In this document: piece after piece, positions 51,580-59,752 of the stretch
Layout of the letters: each line of letters opens with the position of its first letter
Position numbering within the stretch: position 1 is the first letter of the stretch
Origin: Selenomonadales bacterium
Lineage (GTDB): Bacteria > Bacillota > UBA994
Direction of reading: 5' to 3'
DNA: 64,000 nt
Assembly: GCA_018335585.1 (NCBI GenBank)
Contig: JAGXRZ010000020.1
Location: 186,001-250,000 of the forward strand
The notes under the pieces: model-generated
Databases searched by the model: none
What the model was told of the DNA's origin: nothing
The model's input: the letters and a program-made list of their open reading frames with translations, nothing else
Translations under genes and position numbers: made by a program

Positions 51580-52929
51580 TTACTGCAGCCCACGGCTGCG
51601 CAGGAAGCTTACCAAACGTTGTACCGAGCGCGAAATCCGCTGCGGGCGGCCCTCACCCGTCTCTCGGCCGGGGCGTGAGTTAGCCTCGATTACCCATATC
51701 CTAGCTGCCGCATCTATCCCTAAGTCAACGCCCATCTCGGCTAGCTCAAACCCCACCTCGCTTTCAATGACTTCCGCGGTGGCTTTAGCTATGCGCTTTA
51801 GCCGCTGCATAATAGCGCGTGAGTTCACTCTCCCCCCAAAGGCCAACGCTATCGCGCGCCTAGGATGCAGGATGTGCCCTCCGTCCGCTACGTTAGAGAC
51901 TACGTTGCCGGGTTCCGCGACGCGCGCTACCATGCTTTGGATTACCCACTTGTTGCGGATAGTCTTCTGTAGCAGGACGCGCACATCAAACGTCGCCCCG
52001 CCGATGCGGGCTAGGCGCAGTCCCCGCTGCACGACATACTGCCCGTTCTGCATCAGGCGTGACGCGAAGGCGAGCACGGGCGCGACCCCTTTGGTGCGTC
52101 CTCGCTTGTCGGGGAGATTGAGGCGCGTGAAGCGGTAGTTGTAGCCTGTGCCTGCCCGCGCAACTCGAAAGATGCCCGCGCCGTGACTGCCGTGCGCGGG
52201 CTTGACGTAGACCACGCCGTAACGCTTAAGACATTTCTCCAGTACATTGACACTAGAGAGCTCCTCCGTTTGTGGGAGGTAGCCCTTGGTCGAGGCATGC
52301 TTCTCTAGAATGCGATGAACATCCCACTTGTTAAAAAATGAGCGATTATAATATTTTACCGGGCAGGCTAGCAAGCGCTCTTTGGCTCGCACAAAGGACG
52401 GAGCATTCTCTGCAGTGCGGCTTGAAACGCGGTCGTAGACGACATCAGGCAAGGGGCACTTGACCCGCCTGAGCACGTTACCCGTCCATACCCACCCTCG
52501 CACGGCGCGCTCCTGCCAGTTGATGTCTTCCGGGGCAAAGGCATACGCCAACATACCTTTCCTGCGCGCTTGGCGCACACACCAGCGAATTATCCCTGTC
52601 GACGGGCCAAACAGCCCACCGCGTGAGCGTTTCCCAAGCACCCCAAGTACCGGGCCAAACCTGACCACACCTTGACGTGTGTCACGCCACATCGCTAACG
52701 TATCGCCCTCGGTGAGCCTAAGTTCCTGCAGCAAGTCTCGACTCAGCAACACCCGTCGCGGGCGACACACTTCCGTACTTGCCTTTACTGACACCGACGC
52801 CACAGACTGCCCGGCACGCAATGTTACGGTCGAGTCAGGCTTTAGCTGCGAAGTTAACGGCAGAGGCAATACTACTTCCCGGCCTGCATCCTCCTCGGGG
52901 CGAACCGCGAGCACAACCCTCGTTGCCAT
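51580..52929 (-). CDS. YheC/YheD-family coat-associated ATP-grasp protein (paralogue 4, first gene of operon)
   Basis: A 449-residue protein with a longer N-terminal region (about 1-100; barrel-like, with VLLSRDLLQELRLTEGDTLAM) ending in VRFGPVLGVL. The core has VVYDRVSSR, NRSFFNKWDVH, VYVKPAHGSHGAGIFRV, FDVRVLLQKT, SNVADGGHILHP and VIEANSRPGRE. The ATG has GGGGGG 7 bp upstream. A terminator at 52995-53016 isolates the operon from cotE, so it needs its own promoter; a weak sigma-K-like match lies at 52961-52989. Confidence 0.88.
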   Translation of the reverse strand: MATRVVLAVRPEEDAGREVVLPLPLTSQLKPDSTVTLRAGQSVASVSVKASTEVCRPRRVLLSRDLLQELRLTEGDTLAMWRDTRQGVVRFGPVLGVLGKRSRGGLFGPSTGIIRWCVRQARRKGMLAYAFAPEDINWQERAVRGWVWTGNVLRRVKCPLPDVVYDRVSSRTAENAPSFVRAKERLLACPVKYYNRSFFNKWDVHRILEKHASTKGYLPQTEELSSVNVLEKCLKRYGVVYVKPAHGSHGAGIFRVARAGTGYNYRFTRLNLPDKRGRTKGVAPVLAFASRLMQNGQYVVQRGLRLARIGGATFDVRVLLQKTIRNKWVIQSMVARVAEPGNVVSNVADGGHILHPRRAIALAFGGRVNSRAIMQRLKRIAKATAEVIESEVGFELAEMGVDLGIDAAARIWVIEANSRPGRETGEGRPQRISRSVQRLVSFLRSRGLQ

Positions 52930-52960
52930 GTACTTCCCCCCTCTCCGCTAAGCTCACTCT

Positions 52961-52989
52961 CAGCATATGTAGTGCGTAGTTTTTGGGTA
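52961..52989 (-). promoter_or_regulatory. Weak sigma-K-like promoter of the coat ATP-grasp operon
   Basis: Minus-strand TACC (52989-52986), a 16-bp spacer and CATATGCTG (52969-52961). The sigma-K consensus is mACm, 16-17 bp, CATAnnnTA; one base in each box differs. It is the only promoter-like site I found between the cotE terminator and the first gene. Confidence 0.3.
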
Positions 52990-52994
52990 CACAA

Positions 52995-53016
52995 AATGCC
53001 GCCTTGCGGCGGCATT
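52995..53016 (-). terminator. Rho-independent terminator after cotE
   Basis: Minus-strand AATGCCGCC-GCAA-GGCGGCATT, a 9-bp perfect stem with a GNRA-like loop, followed by TTGTG. It lies 43 bp after the cotE stop and separates cotE from the ATP-grasp operon. Confidence 0.8.
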
Positions 53017-53059
53017 GATAAGTAATCGGCGCAGTCCTTCGCAGAGGCTGCCTAGTGAA

Positions 53060-53620
53060 CTAAAGTTCTTCCTCGATTAGCTCGTCGTCTTCTTCGAATT
53101 CGAGAAACTCCTCATCGTCGACAAAGTCTAGGTCCTTCTTCTCGTCAACCGCAGAGGGTGGCTCGTATACCCTAACCCACAGCCTAGCTTCACCGACAAC
53201 CTCCGCATAGAATTCCACCGCTACCGTTGCCTCCACCGTCACATGCCTGAGATGAATACTTGCGATGCGAGGCTCTTTGACTACCGTCGCTTGGACACAC
53301 TCGTTCACACCTAGGCGCACGCCCTCAAGGTCGATAACCGGCAGGTGCTCGGAGTAGCACACCGTCTTTCTCTCCACCACCGTCTCACTGCCGCCGTTAT
53401 AGGCATACCATACGTGTAAGTCGTACTGCCCGGTTACCTCGACGGAATGCCGCTCCGGCGACGCCACAAAGCTGTGATTCATCACGCGATAACCGAGGAT
53501 ACCATCCGGCAGGTGCGTAGCTTGCAGAGTGAAAGTCTGCTTAAACCGTTTTTGCCCCTTAGCGCAGGTCGTGCGTGCGATAATGTCTCTGAGTCCCCCG
53601 GTCTCTTGGCGATTCCACAT
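53060..53620 (-). CDS. cotE: Outer spore coat protein CotE family
   Basis: A 186-residue CotE homologue. In B. subtilis CotE is the morphogenetic protein that organises the outer coat. Family sequence: REIITK-like RDIIARTTCAKGQKRFK, ILGYRVMNHSF, VEVTGQYDLHVWYAYNGGSETVVERKT (in part), VNECVQATVVKEP and VTVEATVAVEFYAEVVGE. The C-terminus is a highly acidic tail (about 28 residues, nearly half D or E), also typical. The ATG at 53620 has a G-rich SD at 7 bp. It precedes the coat ATP-grasp operon but has its own terminator. Confidence 0.9.
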   Translation of the reverse strand: MWNRQETGGLRDIIARTTCAKGQKRFKQTFTLQATHLPDGILGYRVMNHSFVASPERHSVEVTGQYDLHVWYAYNGGSETVVERKTVCYSEHLPVIDLEGVRLGVNECVQATVVKEPRIASIHLRHVTVEATVAVEFYAEVVGEARLWVRVYEPPSAVDEKKDLDFVDDEEFLEFEEDDELIEEEL

Positions 53621-53739
53621 AATCGTCCCCCCCTTCATTCACCCGCCTCTGGGCGATAGTGCATGACGCGATAGAACCTTCGCTGCCATGCTGCATCATA
53701 TGAAGGGGACGCGTGAGTGGTGCATGCGAGGGCTACCGC

Positions 53740-55065
53740 CTAGAACTCCGCCTCCCAGGAGTAGATAGCACCATGCCTAAAGGGTGGCGTGTCTTCGGTA
53801 GCAAGCGAGCCTAAGGTGACGCTGAGCGACATGTCGGTTTGACCTCGCCGTATTCCCAGAGTAATTCTTTGTCCCGGCGAATGCTGCTCGAGCTCCGTTC
53901 TAAGCTCTAAGAGGCTGCGAATCGGTCGGTCGTTAAGTGTGCGCAGGACATCGCCTACCTGTAGGCCGGCTAGAACCGCGGGAGAGCGCGGCGCCAGTTC
54001 AACCACCGACAGGCCGCGAGCGTTAGGAACGTTAAGCCCGGCAAAGGGCGATTCCTCTACCACTACGCCCAAGAACGGGCGCACAATGCCGCGGTCGGTG
54101 AAACGAGCTAGGATGCTCCGCACTAAATTCATGGGGAGTGCGAAACCTAGCCCTTCTACCCCCTCTGCCACGACCTTAGACGAGGTAATGCCTATCACCT
54201 GTCCGCTGAAGTCGACTAGCGGGCCGCCGCTGTTACCCCGATTTATAGCGGCATCCGTCTGCAAGAGCGGGTAAGCACTCTGGTCTGCTCTGTTCAAGCC
54301 GCTAATTACGCCCACCGTAACCGTATTGCGGAGGCCAAGCGAAAGTGGATTGCCGATGGCAATTACCGGCTGACCAACAATGACCCTATCCGAATCGCCA
54401 AGGGTTGCGGCCACGAGAGAAACAGCATCCGTTACTCTAACCACGGCTACGTCCGACAGATAATCGTGGTTCACTAGCTCCGCCCGCAGCGCTCGCCCAT
54501 CATGGAGTATTACCAACATATTGGTAGTAGTAGCGCCACGTGCTTTTACTACATGCGTGTTCGTCAGAATCCTGCCATCTGAAGACACCACCACGCCTGT
54601 GCCTTGCCCTATGACCTGCCTTCCTCCGGGAAACACTTGCGTAGCAATAATACCTACTACGCTTTGTTGCACAGCAGTAACAACTGCAGCGGGAGAAATT
54701 ATGGAATCTCGCAATGCGGCTAGCTCCCGCCCGAGCTGTTCTAGATCCGCCCTCAAACGTGCCACTTCGGCCTGTAGCGCCGGGTCCGGCAAAGCCGTGC
54801 GCGGCACAGCGGAGACGGTTACCTGAAAGGTCTGTTCATCCCAAGTGACTGCTGCGCCAAGTGCCTCCGCCACAAAGCGCAGGGGCACGAGGGTTCGCCC
54901 GTCGGCAACGTGAGCAGGCACATCTGTCCGCACTTCCTGATTGTCGACTAGCACGCGCACTACAGGGTAGCCGCGGTAAACCCCCCACGGCGCAGCGACA
55001 GAGCTCGCGCTAAGGGGAGTTAGGAGTATCGCTAAGGCTACCGCTAAGCTTAGGACTTTCCTCAC
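53740..55065 (-). CDS. HtrA-like serine protease with copper-amine-oxidase-N-like domain
   Basis: A 441-residue secreted or membrane-anchored trypsin-like protease. A signal peptide (VLSLAVALAILLTPLSASS) is followed by a domain like the copper amine oxidase N-terminal/stalk repeat (VRVLVDNQEVRTDVPAHVADGRTLVPLRFVAEALGAAVTWD, in part), a short coiled coil (about 95-120), the protease with His in TNTHVV, Asp in DYLSDVAVV and Ser in GNSGGPLVD, and a C-terminal PDZ domain (LGVVVEE to about residue 410). The GTG start overlaps the end of lgt. It probably acts in envelope protein quality control. Confidence 0.9.
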   Translation of the reverse strand: MRKVLSLAVALAILLTPLSASSVAAPWGVYRGYPVVRVLVDNQEVRTDVPAHVADGRTLVPLRFVAEALGAAVTWDEQTFQVTVSAVPRTALPDPALQAEVARLRADLEQLGRELAALRDSIISPAAVVTAVQQSVVGIIATQVFPGGRQVIGQGTGVVVSSDGRILTNTHVVKARGATTTNMLVILHDGRALRAELVNHDYLSDVAVVRVTDAVSLVAATLGDSDRVIVGQPVIAIGNPLSLGLRNTVTVGVISGLNRADQSAYPLLQTDAAINRGNSGGPLVDFSGQVIGITSSKVVAEGVEGLGFALPMNLVRSILARFTDRGIVRPFLGVVVEESPFAGLNVPNARGLSVVELAPRSPAVLAGLQVGDVLRTLNDRPIRSLLELRTELEQHSPGQRITLGIRRGQTDMSLSVTLGSLATEDTPPFRHGAIYSWEAEF

Positions 55066-55829
55066 ACTTCTTCCTCCTGCTCTTTAGTCTTAAGGGGGCT
55101 CGCCGACAAACGCCGCGACTCAAAGTAGTAGAAAGCTCCCCCCGCGGCTATTAGTACCAGACTTACTATTTGGGCGGCCCGCAGCGGCCCGACCATTAAG
55201 CTATCGACTCGCAACGCCTCTATCCAAAAACGGCCAACCGAATACCCAATAGCGTAGAGGGCGGCGACTTGCCCATGAAACTTCTTACGTTTTAGCATCC
55301 ACAAGAGGAGCGCAAACACGCCAAGATTCCACAGCGATTCATAGAGAAAAGTGGGGTGACGGTACTCACCGGCGATAAACATCGCCCACGGCCCAGTAGT
55401 AGGATATCCATACGCCTCTTCGTTAAAGTAATTGCCCCAACGCCCGATAGCTTGCGCTAAAATCAGGCTAGGTGCCGCGATATCTGCCCACTGCCAAAAA
55501 TTCACGCGGCGATAGCGCGTATAAAGCACCCCAGCCAACAGGCCGCCAAATATGCCGCCATGAATAGCTAACCCGCCTTCACGGATGTTAATGATGCTTA
55601 GAGGATTCGCCGCGTAGTACGACCAGTTAAACATAACAAAGAATAAGCGCGAGCCGATGAGCCCTGCCGGTACCGCGAACAACACCATATCGAGGAACCA
55701 ATCGGTGTTTTCCCCTTGACGCCGGACTTCACGCAGTGCCAGCAAGATTCCCAGTACCATGCCGAGGGTAATCAGCAGCCCATACCAGCGGATGGCTAGC
55801 CCAAACACCTGAAACGCCACCGGATCCAT
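55062..55829 (-). CDS. lgt: Prolipoprotein diacylglyceryl transferase
   Basis: A 255-residue integral membrane enzyme that attaches diacylglycerol to the lipobox cysteine of prolipoproteins. Seven hydrophobic segments are visible, with IRWYGLLITLGMVLGI, GGLAIHGGIFGG, AIGRWGNYFNEEAYG and HPTFLYESLWNL. The ATG at 55829 has AGGAGTG 7 bp upstream and matches the family N-terminus; the longer frame is rejected. Substrates probably include GerAC in this window. Confidence 0.95.
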   Translation of the reverse strand: MDPVAFQVFGLAIRWYGLLITLGMVLGILLALREVRRQGENTDWFLDMVLFAVPAGLIGSRLFFVMFNWSYYAANPLSIINIREGGLAIHGGIFGGLLAGVLYTRYRRVNFWQWADIAAPSLILAQAIGRWGNYFNEEAYGYPTTGPWAMFIAGEYRHPTFLYESLWNLGVFALLLWMLKRKKFHGQVAALYAIGYSVGRFWIEALRVDSLMVGPLRAAQIVSLVLIAAGGAFYYFESRRLSASPLKTKEQEEEV

Positions 55830-55977
55830 TATCATCACTCCTATAAGTGTGCACACAGAGGCACAAAGTCCACAGAGACGAGGCATGTGACGCGGCACAA
55901 CACAAGTATATGGTACTGTCTCCCCAACAGATTAGCAAGGGTATGGTATTATGTTGCAGTGTAAGGAGCGTGGATAA

Positions 55978-56940
55978 GTGAAGCAGGTTGCGCAAAATAA
56001 CGCGGCACGGGCGGTAGCCACCGTAAGCATGGCCACTAACATCGCGTTGACATTCGCGAAAGCTATCGTCGGCCTTCTCACGGGCAGCACCGCAGTCTTG
56101 GCGGACGCCGCGCACTCGGCGTCGGACATATTCGGCACCGCCGTAGTCCTGGTCGGGCTCCGAATCGGCGGCTCGCCGCCTGACAAAACCCACCACTACG
56201 GACACGCTAAGCTGGAATCAGTCGCGGCTAAGGTCGTAGCCTTGGTTTTGCTGGGCACGGCTTTTGGCCTTGGCCTAAGTGCCGCAAACGTCTTACGCCT
56301 TGGCCAAGCCGAGTCGCCCGGACGGCTGGCCATATGGGTTACCATTGCCTCTATGGTAGTTAAAGACCGCCTCTACCGTTACGTTTTAAACGCGAGTCGT
56401 CGCCTCGAGAGCACGGCTTTGCAGGCGGAAGCGCTTAATCACCGCGGAGACGCCGGTGCCTCCTTTGCCGTGCTGGTCGGAGTTGTGGGGGCCTACCTCG
56501 GCTATCCCATCCTTGATCCGTTAGCGGGTCTATTGGTGGCCGCCCTCATAGCCCTGATGGGAGTGCGGCTCTACATTCAGTCGGTGCGCGAGCTCATTGA
56601 TGAAGCGCCGAGTGAAGACATCTTGGCACAGATTAAGCAAGTGGCACTGAGTACAGCAGGTGTCATCTCTGTAACCGAGGTTAAGGCGCGCTTAGCAGGC
56701 TCCCTCGCGCTTGTCGACTTAAAGCTGTGCGTCAACCGCTTCTTAACAGTTGAGCAGGGTCACCACATCGCGAGTCTCGCTAAGCGCAATATCCTCGCAC
56801 AGGTGCCGTCTGTCGCCAATGTGTTGGTACACGTGAACCCCTGTCACCACGTGCAGTCACTTGAGGAAGTGCCCAACTGCGACTCCTGCAACGACCACGC
56901 CGAGCTACTTGCAGACACAGGTCATACGCTCGGCATATGA
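55978..56940 (+). CDS. Cation diffusion facilitator family transporter
   Basis: A 320-residue CDF transporter that exports divalent metals (Zn2+, Mn2+ or Fe2+) by proton exchange. Six transmembrane segments with metal-site residues in AHSASDIFG (TM2) and LNHRGDAGASF (TM5) are followed by a cytoplasmic domain. The C-terminus adds a cysteine- and histidine-containing tail (NPCHHVQSLEEVPNCDSCNDH). The GTG start has AAGGAG upstream; an extended -10 (TGGTATTAT) lies about 25 bp before it. The specific metal is unknown. Confidence 0.9.
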   Translation: MKQVAQNNAARAVATVSMATNIALTFAKAIVGLLTGSTAVLADAAHSASDIFGTAVVLVGLRIGGSPPDKTHHYGHAKLESVAAKVVALVLLGTAFGLGLSAANVLRLGQAESPGRLAIWVTIASMVVKDRLYRYVLNASRRLESTALQAEALNHRGDAGASFAVLVGVVGAYLGYPILDPLAGLLVAALIALMGVRLYIQSVRELIDEAPSEDILAQIKQVALSTAGVISVTEVKARLAGSLALVDLKLCVNRFLTVEQGHHIASLAKRNILAQVPSVANVLVHVNPCHHVQSLEEVPNCDSCNDHAELLADTGHTLGI

Positions 56941-56963
56941 ACTTCGCACAGCTGGGAACAATA
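56933..56963 (+). promoter_or_regulatory. Forespore (sigma-F/G-type) promoter of the gerA operon
   Basis: GCATA (56933-56937), a 16-bp spacer and GGGAACAATA (56954-56963). This fits GYATA, 15-16 bp, GGNNANAHTR at every position. It lies about 30 bp before the gerAA ATG. In B. subtilis gerA is transcribed by sigma-G. The -35 overlaps the last codons of the CDF gene. Confidence 0.78.
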
Positions 56964-56994
56964 TGGGGAGACGCATGCAACCGGAGGCGAACAC

Positions 56995-58659
56995 ATGACG
57001 AAACGCCGACTGCGCAAACCCCTGTCTGTAGCCCGGCTAAGGCGCGAACGTAGCCGAGAAAACTCGGGTAAGGCCAAAGAATTAGACCTGAAAGTCCCTC
57101 CGCCTCGCCCTGTGGAGGACGAGAAGGATGAGCCGTTAGCCTTGTCGCTCGACGAAAACCTCCACCTGCTCAAGCTTCACCTCGGAGGCAGCGATGACGT
57201 AGTATTTAGGGACTTTCGCTTAGGCAATGCTAGTGCACTTCGGGCTGCGGTCGTCTTTATTGACGGCCTGACAAACAAGGATCAGCTGCAGCGCGACCTA
57301 CTGAGCCCGCTGATGATCTTTGCTCACCACACCGCGCAGGCGGAATGTGAGTCGGGGTTAAGAGGTTTCGCTGCGCTCAAAAGCCATTTGCTGACCGTAA
57401 TGGAAGTAAAAGATGTCGGCACGGTGGGCGAATGCGTGCTCGCCGTACTTTCTGCCGATACCGTGCTTCTCTTAGACAGAACGGACACGGCGCTGGTGAT
57501 TGGGGCGAGGACGTGGGAGCATAGGCCAATCATGGAGGCTGTTACTGAGCGCGGCGTGCGCGGGCCACGCGATGGTTTTAATGAGCTCTTTAAGAGCAAT
57601 ATCGCCCTAGTGCGCCAGCGCATGAAGACGCCTTCCCTGCGGGTTAAGTTTGCCTGCATCGGGCGCCGTAGTCAGACTAACCTAGCCATCCTCTATGACA
57701 GCGGCCTAGCATCACCGGCAATACTCACCGAACTATACAAGCGCCTTTCCTATATTGACGTGGACGGCATACTAGACTCCGGATACATAGAGCAGTATAT
57801 CGAGGACAGCCCCTACTCCCCTTTCCCGCAAGTGCAGTTTACAGAGCGACCCGACCGCGTGGCCGCAGCGATTATGGAAGGCCGCGTGGCGTTAATCGTG
57901 GACGGCACTCCTTTTGCCATCTTAGTCCCGTCGGTGCTCAGTAACTTCCTGCCCACATCAGAAGACCACTATGAACGGTGGCTGGTGATGACCGGCGTGA
58001 GATTCGTGCGAGCCATGAGTATCATCATGGCTGTTTTGCTGCCGGCACTATACGTCGCGGTAACCACCTTTCACCAAGAGATGATTCCCAGCCAATTGGC
58101 GCTTACCATCGCCGGGGCGCGCGCGGGCGTGCCGTTTCCGGCGGTGGTTGAAGCGCTGATGATGGAGGTTACGTTTGAGTTGCTGCGCGAAGGCGGCATT
58201 CGCGTACCCGGCACGGTAGGTACGACGATTGGCATTGTGGGGGGCATTATCATTGGGCAGGCAGCCGTAACGGCGGGGTTGGTGAGTCCGGTCATGGTGG
58301 TCGTTGTCGCGCTCACTGCCATCGGCTCGTTTGCGGTGCCAGCCTTTAATGTGGGGCTATCGCTGCGCCTGCTGCGCTTCCCGCTCATTCTCTTGGCCGG
58401 CACCCTCGGTCTCTATGGGGTGCTCGCGGGCGTAATTGCGGTGGTACTACATCTGGTCAGTCTCAAGTCGTTTGGCGTCCCCTACTTGTCCCCCCTAGCG
58501 CCGTCGGATAATCAAGGGCTAAAAGACACCCTCATCCGCGCACCTTTGTGGGCACAACTCTTAAGACCCGGGATGTTTGAGCCGCGGCAGAAGCGACGCA
58601 TCGGCAGGCCGGCTTATGTGCAGCACCCGCCGGGAGGAGAGGACGACGGCGATGCCTAA
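56995..58659 (+). CDS. gerAA: Spore germination receptor subunit GerAA family
   Basis: A 554-residue GerA-type A subunit. A long hydrophilic N-terminal region (about 1-330) contains a charged start and the conserved DGILDSGYIEQYIEDSPYSPFPQ (in part) and QFTERPDRVAAAI. Four to five membrane segments follow, with TFELLREGGIRVPGTVGTTIGIVGG (in part). The receptor sits in the spore inner membrane and detects nutrients. GGAGGCGAACAC precedes the ATG. It overlaps gerAB by 8 bp. Confidence 0.95.
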   Translation: MTKRRLRKPLSVARLRRERSRENSGKAKELDLKVPPPRPVEDEKDEPLALSLDENLHLLKLHLGGSDDVVFRDFRLGNASALRAAVVFIDGLTNKDQLQRDLLSPLMIFAHHTAQAECESGLRGFAALKSHLLTVMEVKDVGTVGECVLAVLSADTVLLLDRTDTALVIGARTWEHRPIMEAVTERGVRGPRDGFNELFKSNIALVRQRMKTPSLRVKFACIGRRSQTNLAILYDSGLASPAILTELYKRLSYIDVDGILDSGYIEQYIEDSPYSPFPQVQFTERPDRVAAAIMEGRVALIVDGTPFAILVPSVLSNFLPTSEDHYERWLVMTGVRFVRAMSIIMAVLLPALYVAVTTFHQEMIPSQLALTIAGARAGVPFPAVVEALMMEVTFELLREGGIRVPGTVGTTIGIVGGIIIGQAAVTAGLVSPVMVVVVALTAIGSFAVPAFNVGLSLRLLRFPLILLAGTLGLYGVLAGVIAVVLHLVSLKSFGVPYLSPLAPSDNQGLKDTLIRAPLWAQLLRPGMFEPRQKRRIGRPAYVQHPPGGEDDGDA

Positions 58660-59752
58660 ACAAAAGGACTCGATCACCGCGCGGCAGCTCATGCTGCTTA
58701 AGCTAAGCGGCATCACCGGCACCGTGTTCTTGGGCGCAGTAAACTTAATTACCTCACTGGCCGGGGCGCAGGGCTATATGGCAGTACTTGGAGGAGGCTT
58801 GCTCAGCGCCTTGGTTGTGTATCTGGCGACAACGCTAGGGCGACGTTTTCCGCGCCTTACTCCTTTTGAGTACGCTAGGTCAATATTTGGCAAGTGGCTT
58901 GGCTCGCTGCTTGGTCTGTCGCTGGTCGCCTTTAACATTATCTCCAGCACGCTTGTGCTGCGCTCGCTAGGCGACTTCTTAATTACGGCCATCTTGCCGG
59001 ACACGCCTATCAGCGTGACCATCACAACCATGCTCATTTTGGTGTGCGGCGGAGCTTGGCTCGGGATACAGGCACTAGCGCGCTTTAACGAAGGCCTCTA
59101 CCCCCTTGGGTTCTTAGCCTGGATTGTCGTGGCCGGAGCCGGTCTCTGGCGCATTGACCCAGGTTGGCTGTTGCCACTCTTCGACGCGGAGCCTTTTGCT
59201 CTGGCGCGAGCCTCGGTTGTTAGCGGGAGTTTGCTAGTCAATGGGCTGGTTGTGCTGATGTTCTTTAATTTCGTGGAAGAGCAATCGGCCGTACTTAAGT
59301 ACTCCGTGTGGGCCGTATTTGCGGGAACATTGTTAATCGGTGCACTGCAAGTAGCGGTCGTCGCAGGCTATAGCCCAGCCTTGGCTGAGACGCTGAAATA
59401 CCCTGTTTTGGAACTGGCGCGCAATGTGTCCTTTGGGCTATTCCTCGAACGCATCGAGGCCCTCTACTTAGGCGTCTGGATTATCGGGACGTTTGTCAAG
59501 GTCAGCATTTTGTTTTATGCCGCCGCCTTGGGCCTCTCTTTGGTGACGGGCGCTAGAAGCTATCACTGGTTCATCCCACCCTTAGCCGCGGCCTCGTTCT
59601 ACTTGTCATTCCAGGCAGACAGCGTCCCACAAAGCTACCTATGGGAAAGCATGTTCAACGAACACGCCTATTTTTACCAAATAGGCATAGTCGGAGTGCT
59701 TTTGGCCGGGGCCCTCTTGCGCGGTAAAAGTGGGGCAAAGTCGCATGAGTGA
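58652..59752 (+). CDS. gerAB: Spore germination receptor subunit GerAB family
   Basis: A 366-residue membrane protein with about ten hydrophobic segments, of the GerAB/APC-like family that binds the germinant. N-terminal ITARQLMLLKLSGITGTVFLG, central GTFVK and PVLELARNVSFGLFLERIEALYLGVWI (in part) are typical. The ATG at 58652 has GGAGGAGAGG upstream, so the longer frame is rejected. It is coupled to gerAA and gerAC by overlaps of 8 bp each. Confidence 0.93.
   Translation: MPKQKDSITARQLMLLKLSGITGTVFLGAVNLITSLAGAQGYMAVLGGGLLSALVVYLATTLGRRFPRLTPFEYARSIFGKWLGSLLGLSLVAFNIISSTLVLRSLGDFLITAILPDTPISVTITTMLILVCGGAWLGIQALARFNEGLYPLGFLAWIVVAGAGLWRIDPGWLLPLFDAEPFALARASVVSGSLLVNGLVVLMFFNFVEEQSAVLKYSVWAVFAGTLLIGALQVAVVAGYSPALAETLKYPVLELARNVSFGLFLERIEALYLGVWIIGTFVKVSILFYAAALGLSLVTGARSYHWFIPPLAAASFYLSFQADSVPQSYLWESMFNEHAYFYQIGIVGVLLAGALLRGKSGAKSHE

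Noticed and set aside
53657-53665. Sigma-K/sigma-E -10 (CATGCACTA) upstream of cotE
   Set aside because: The -10 is near consensus, but no acceptable -35 lies 14-17 bp upstream.
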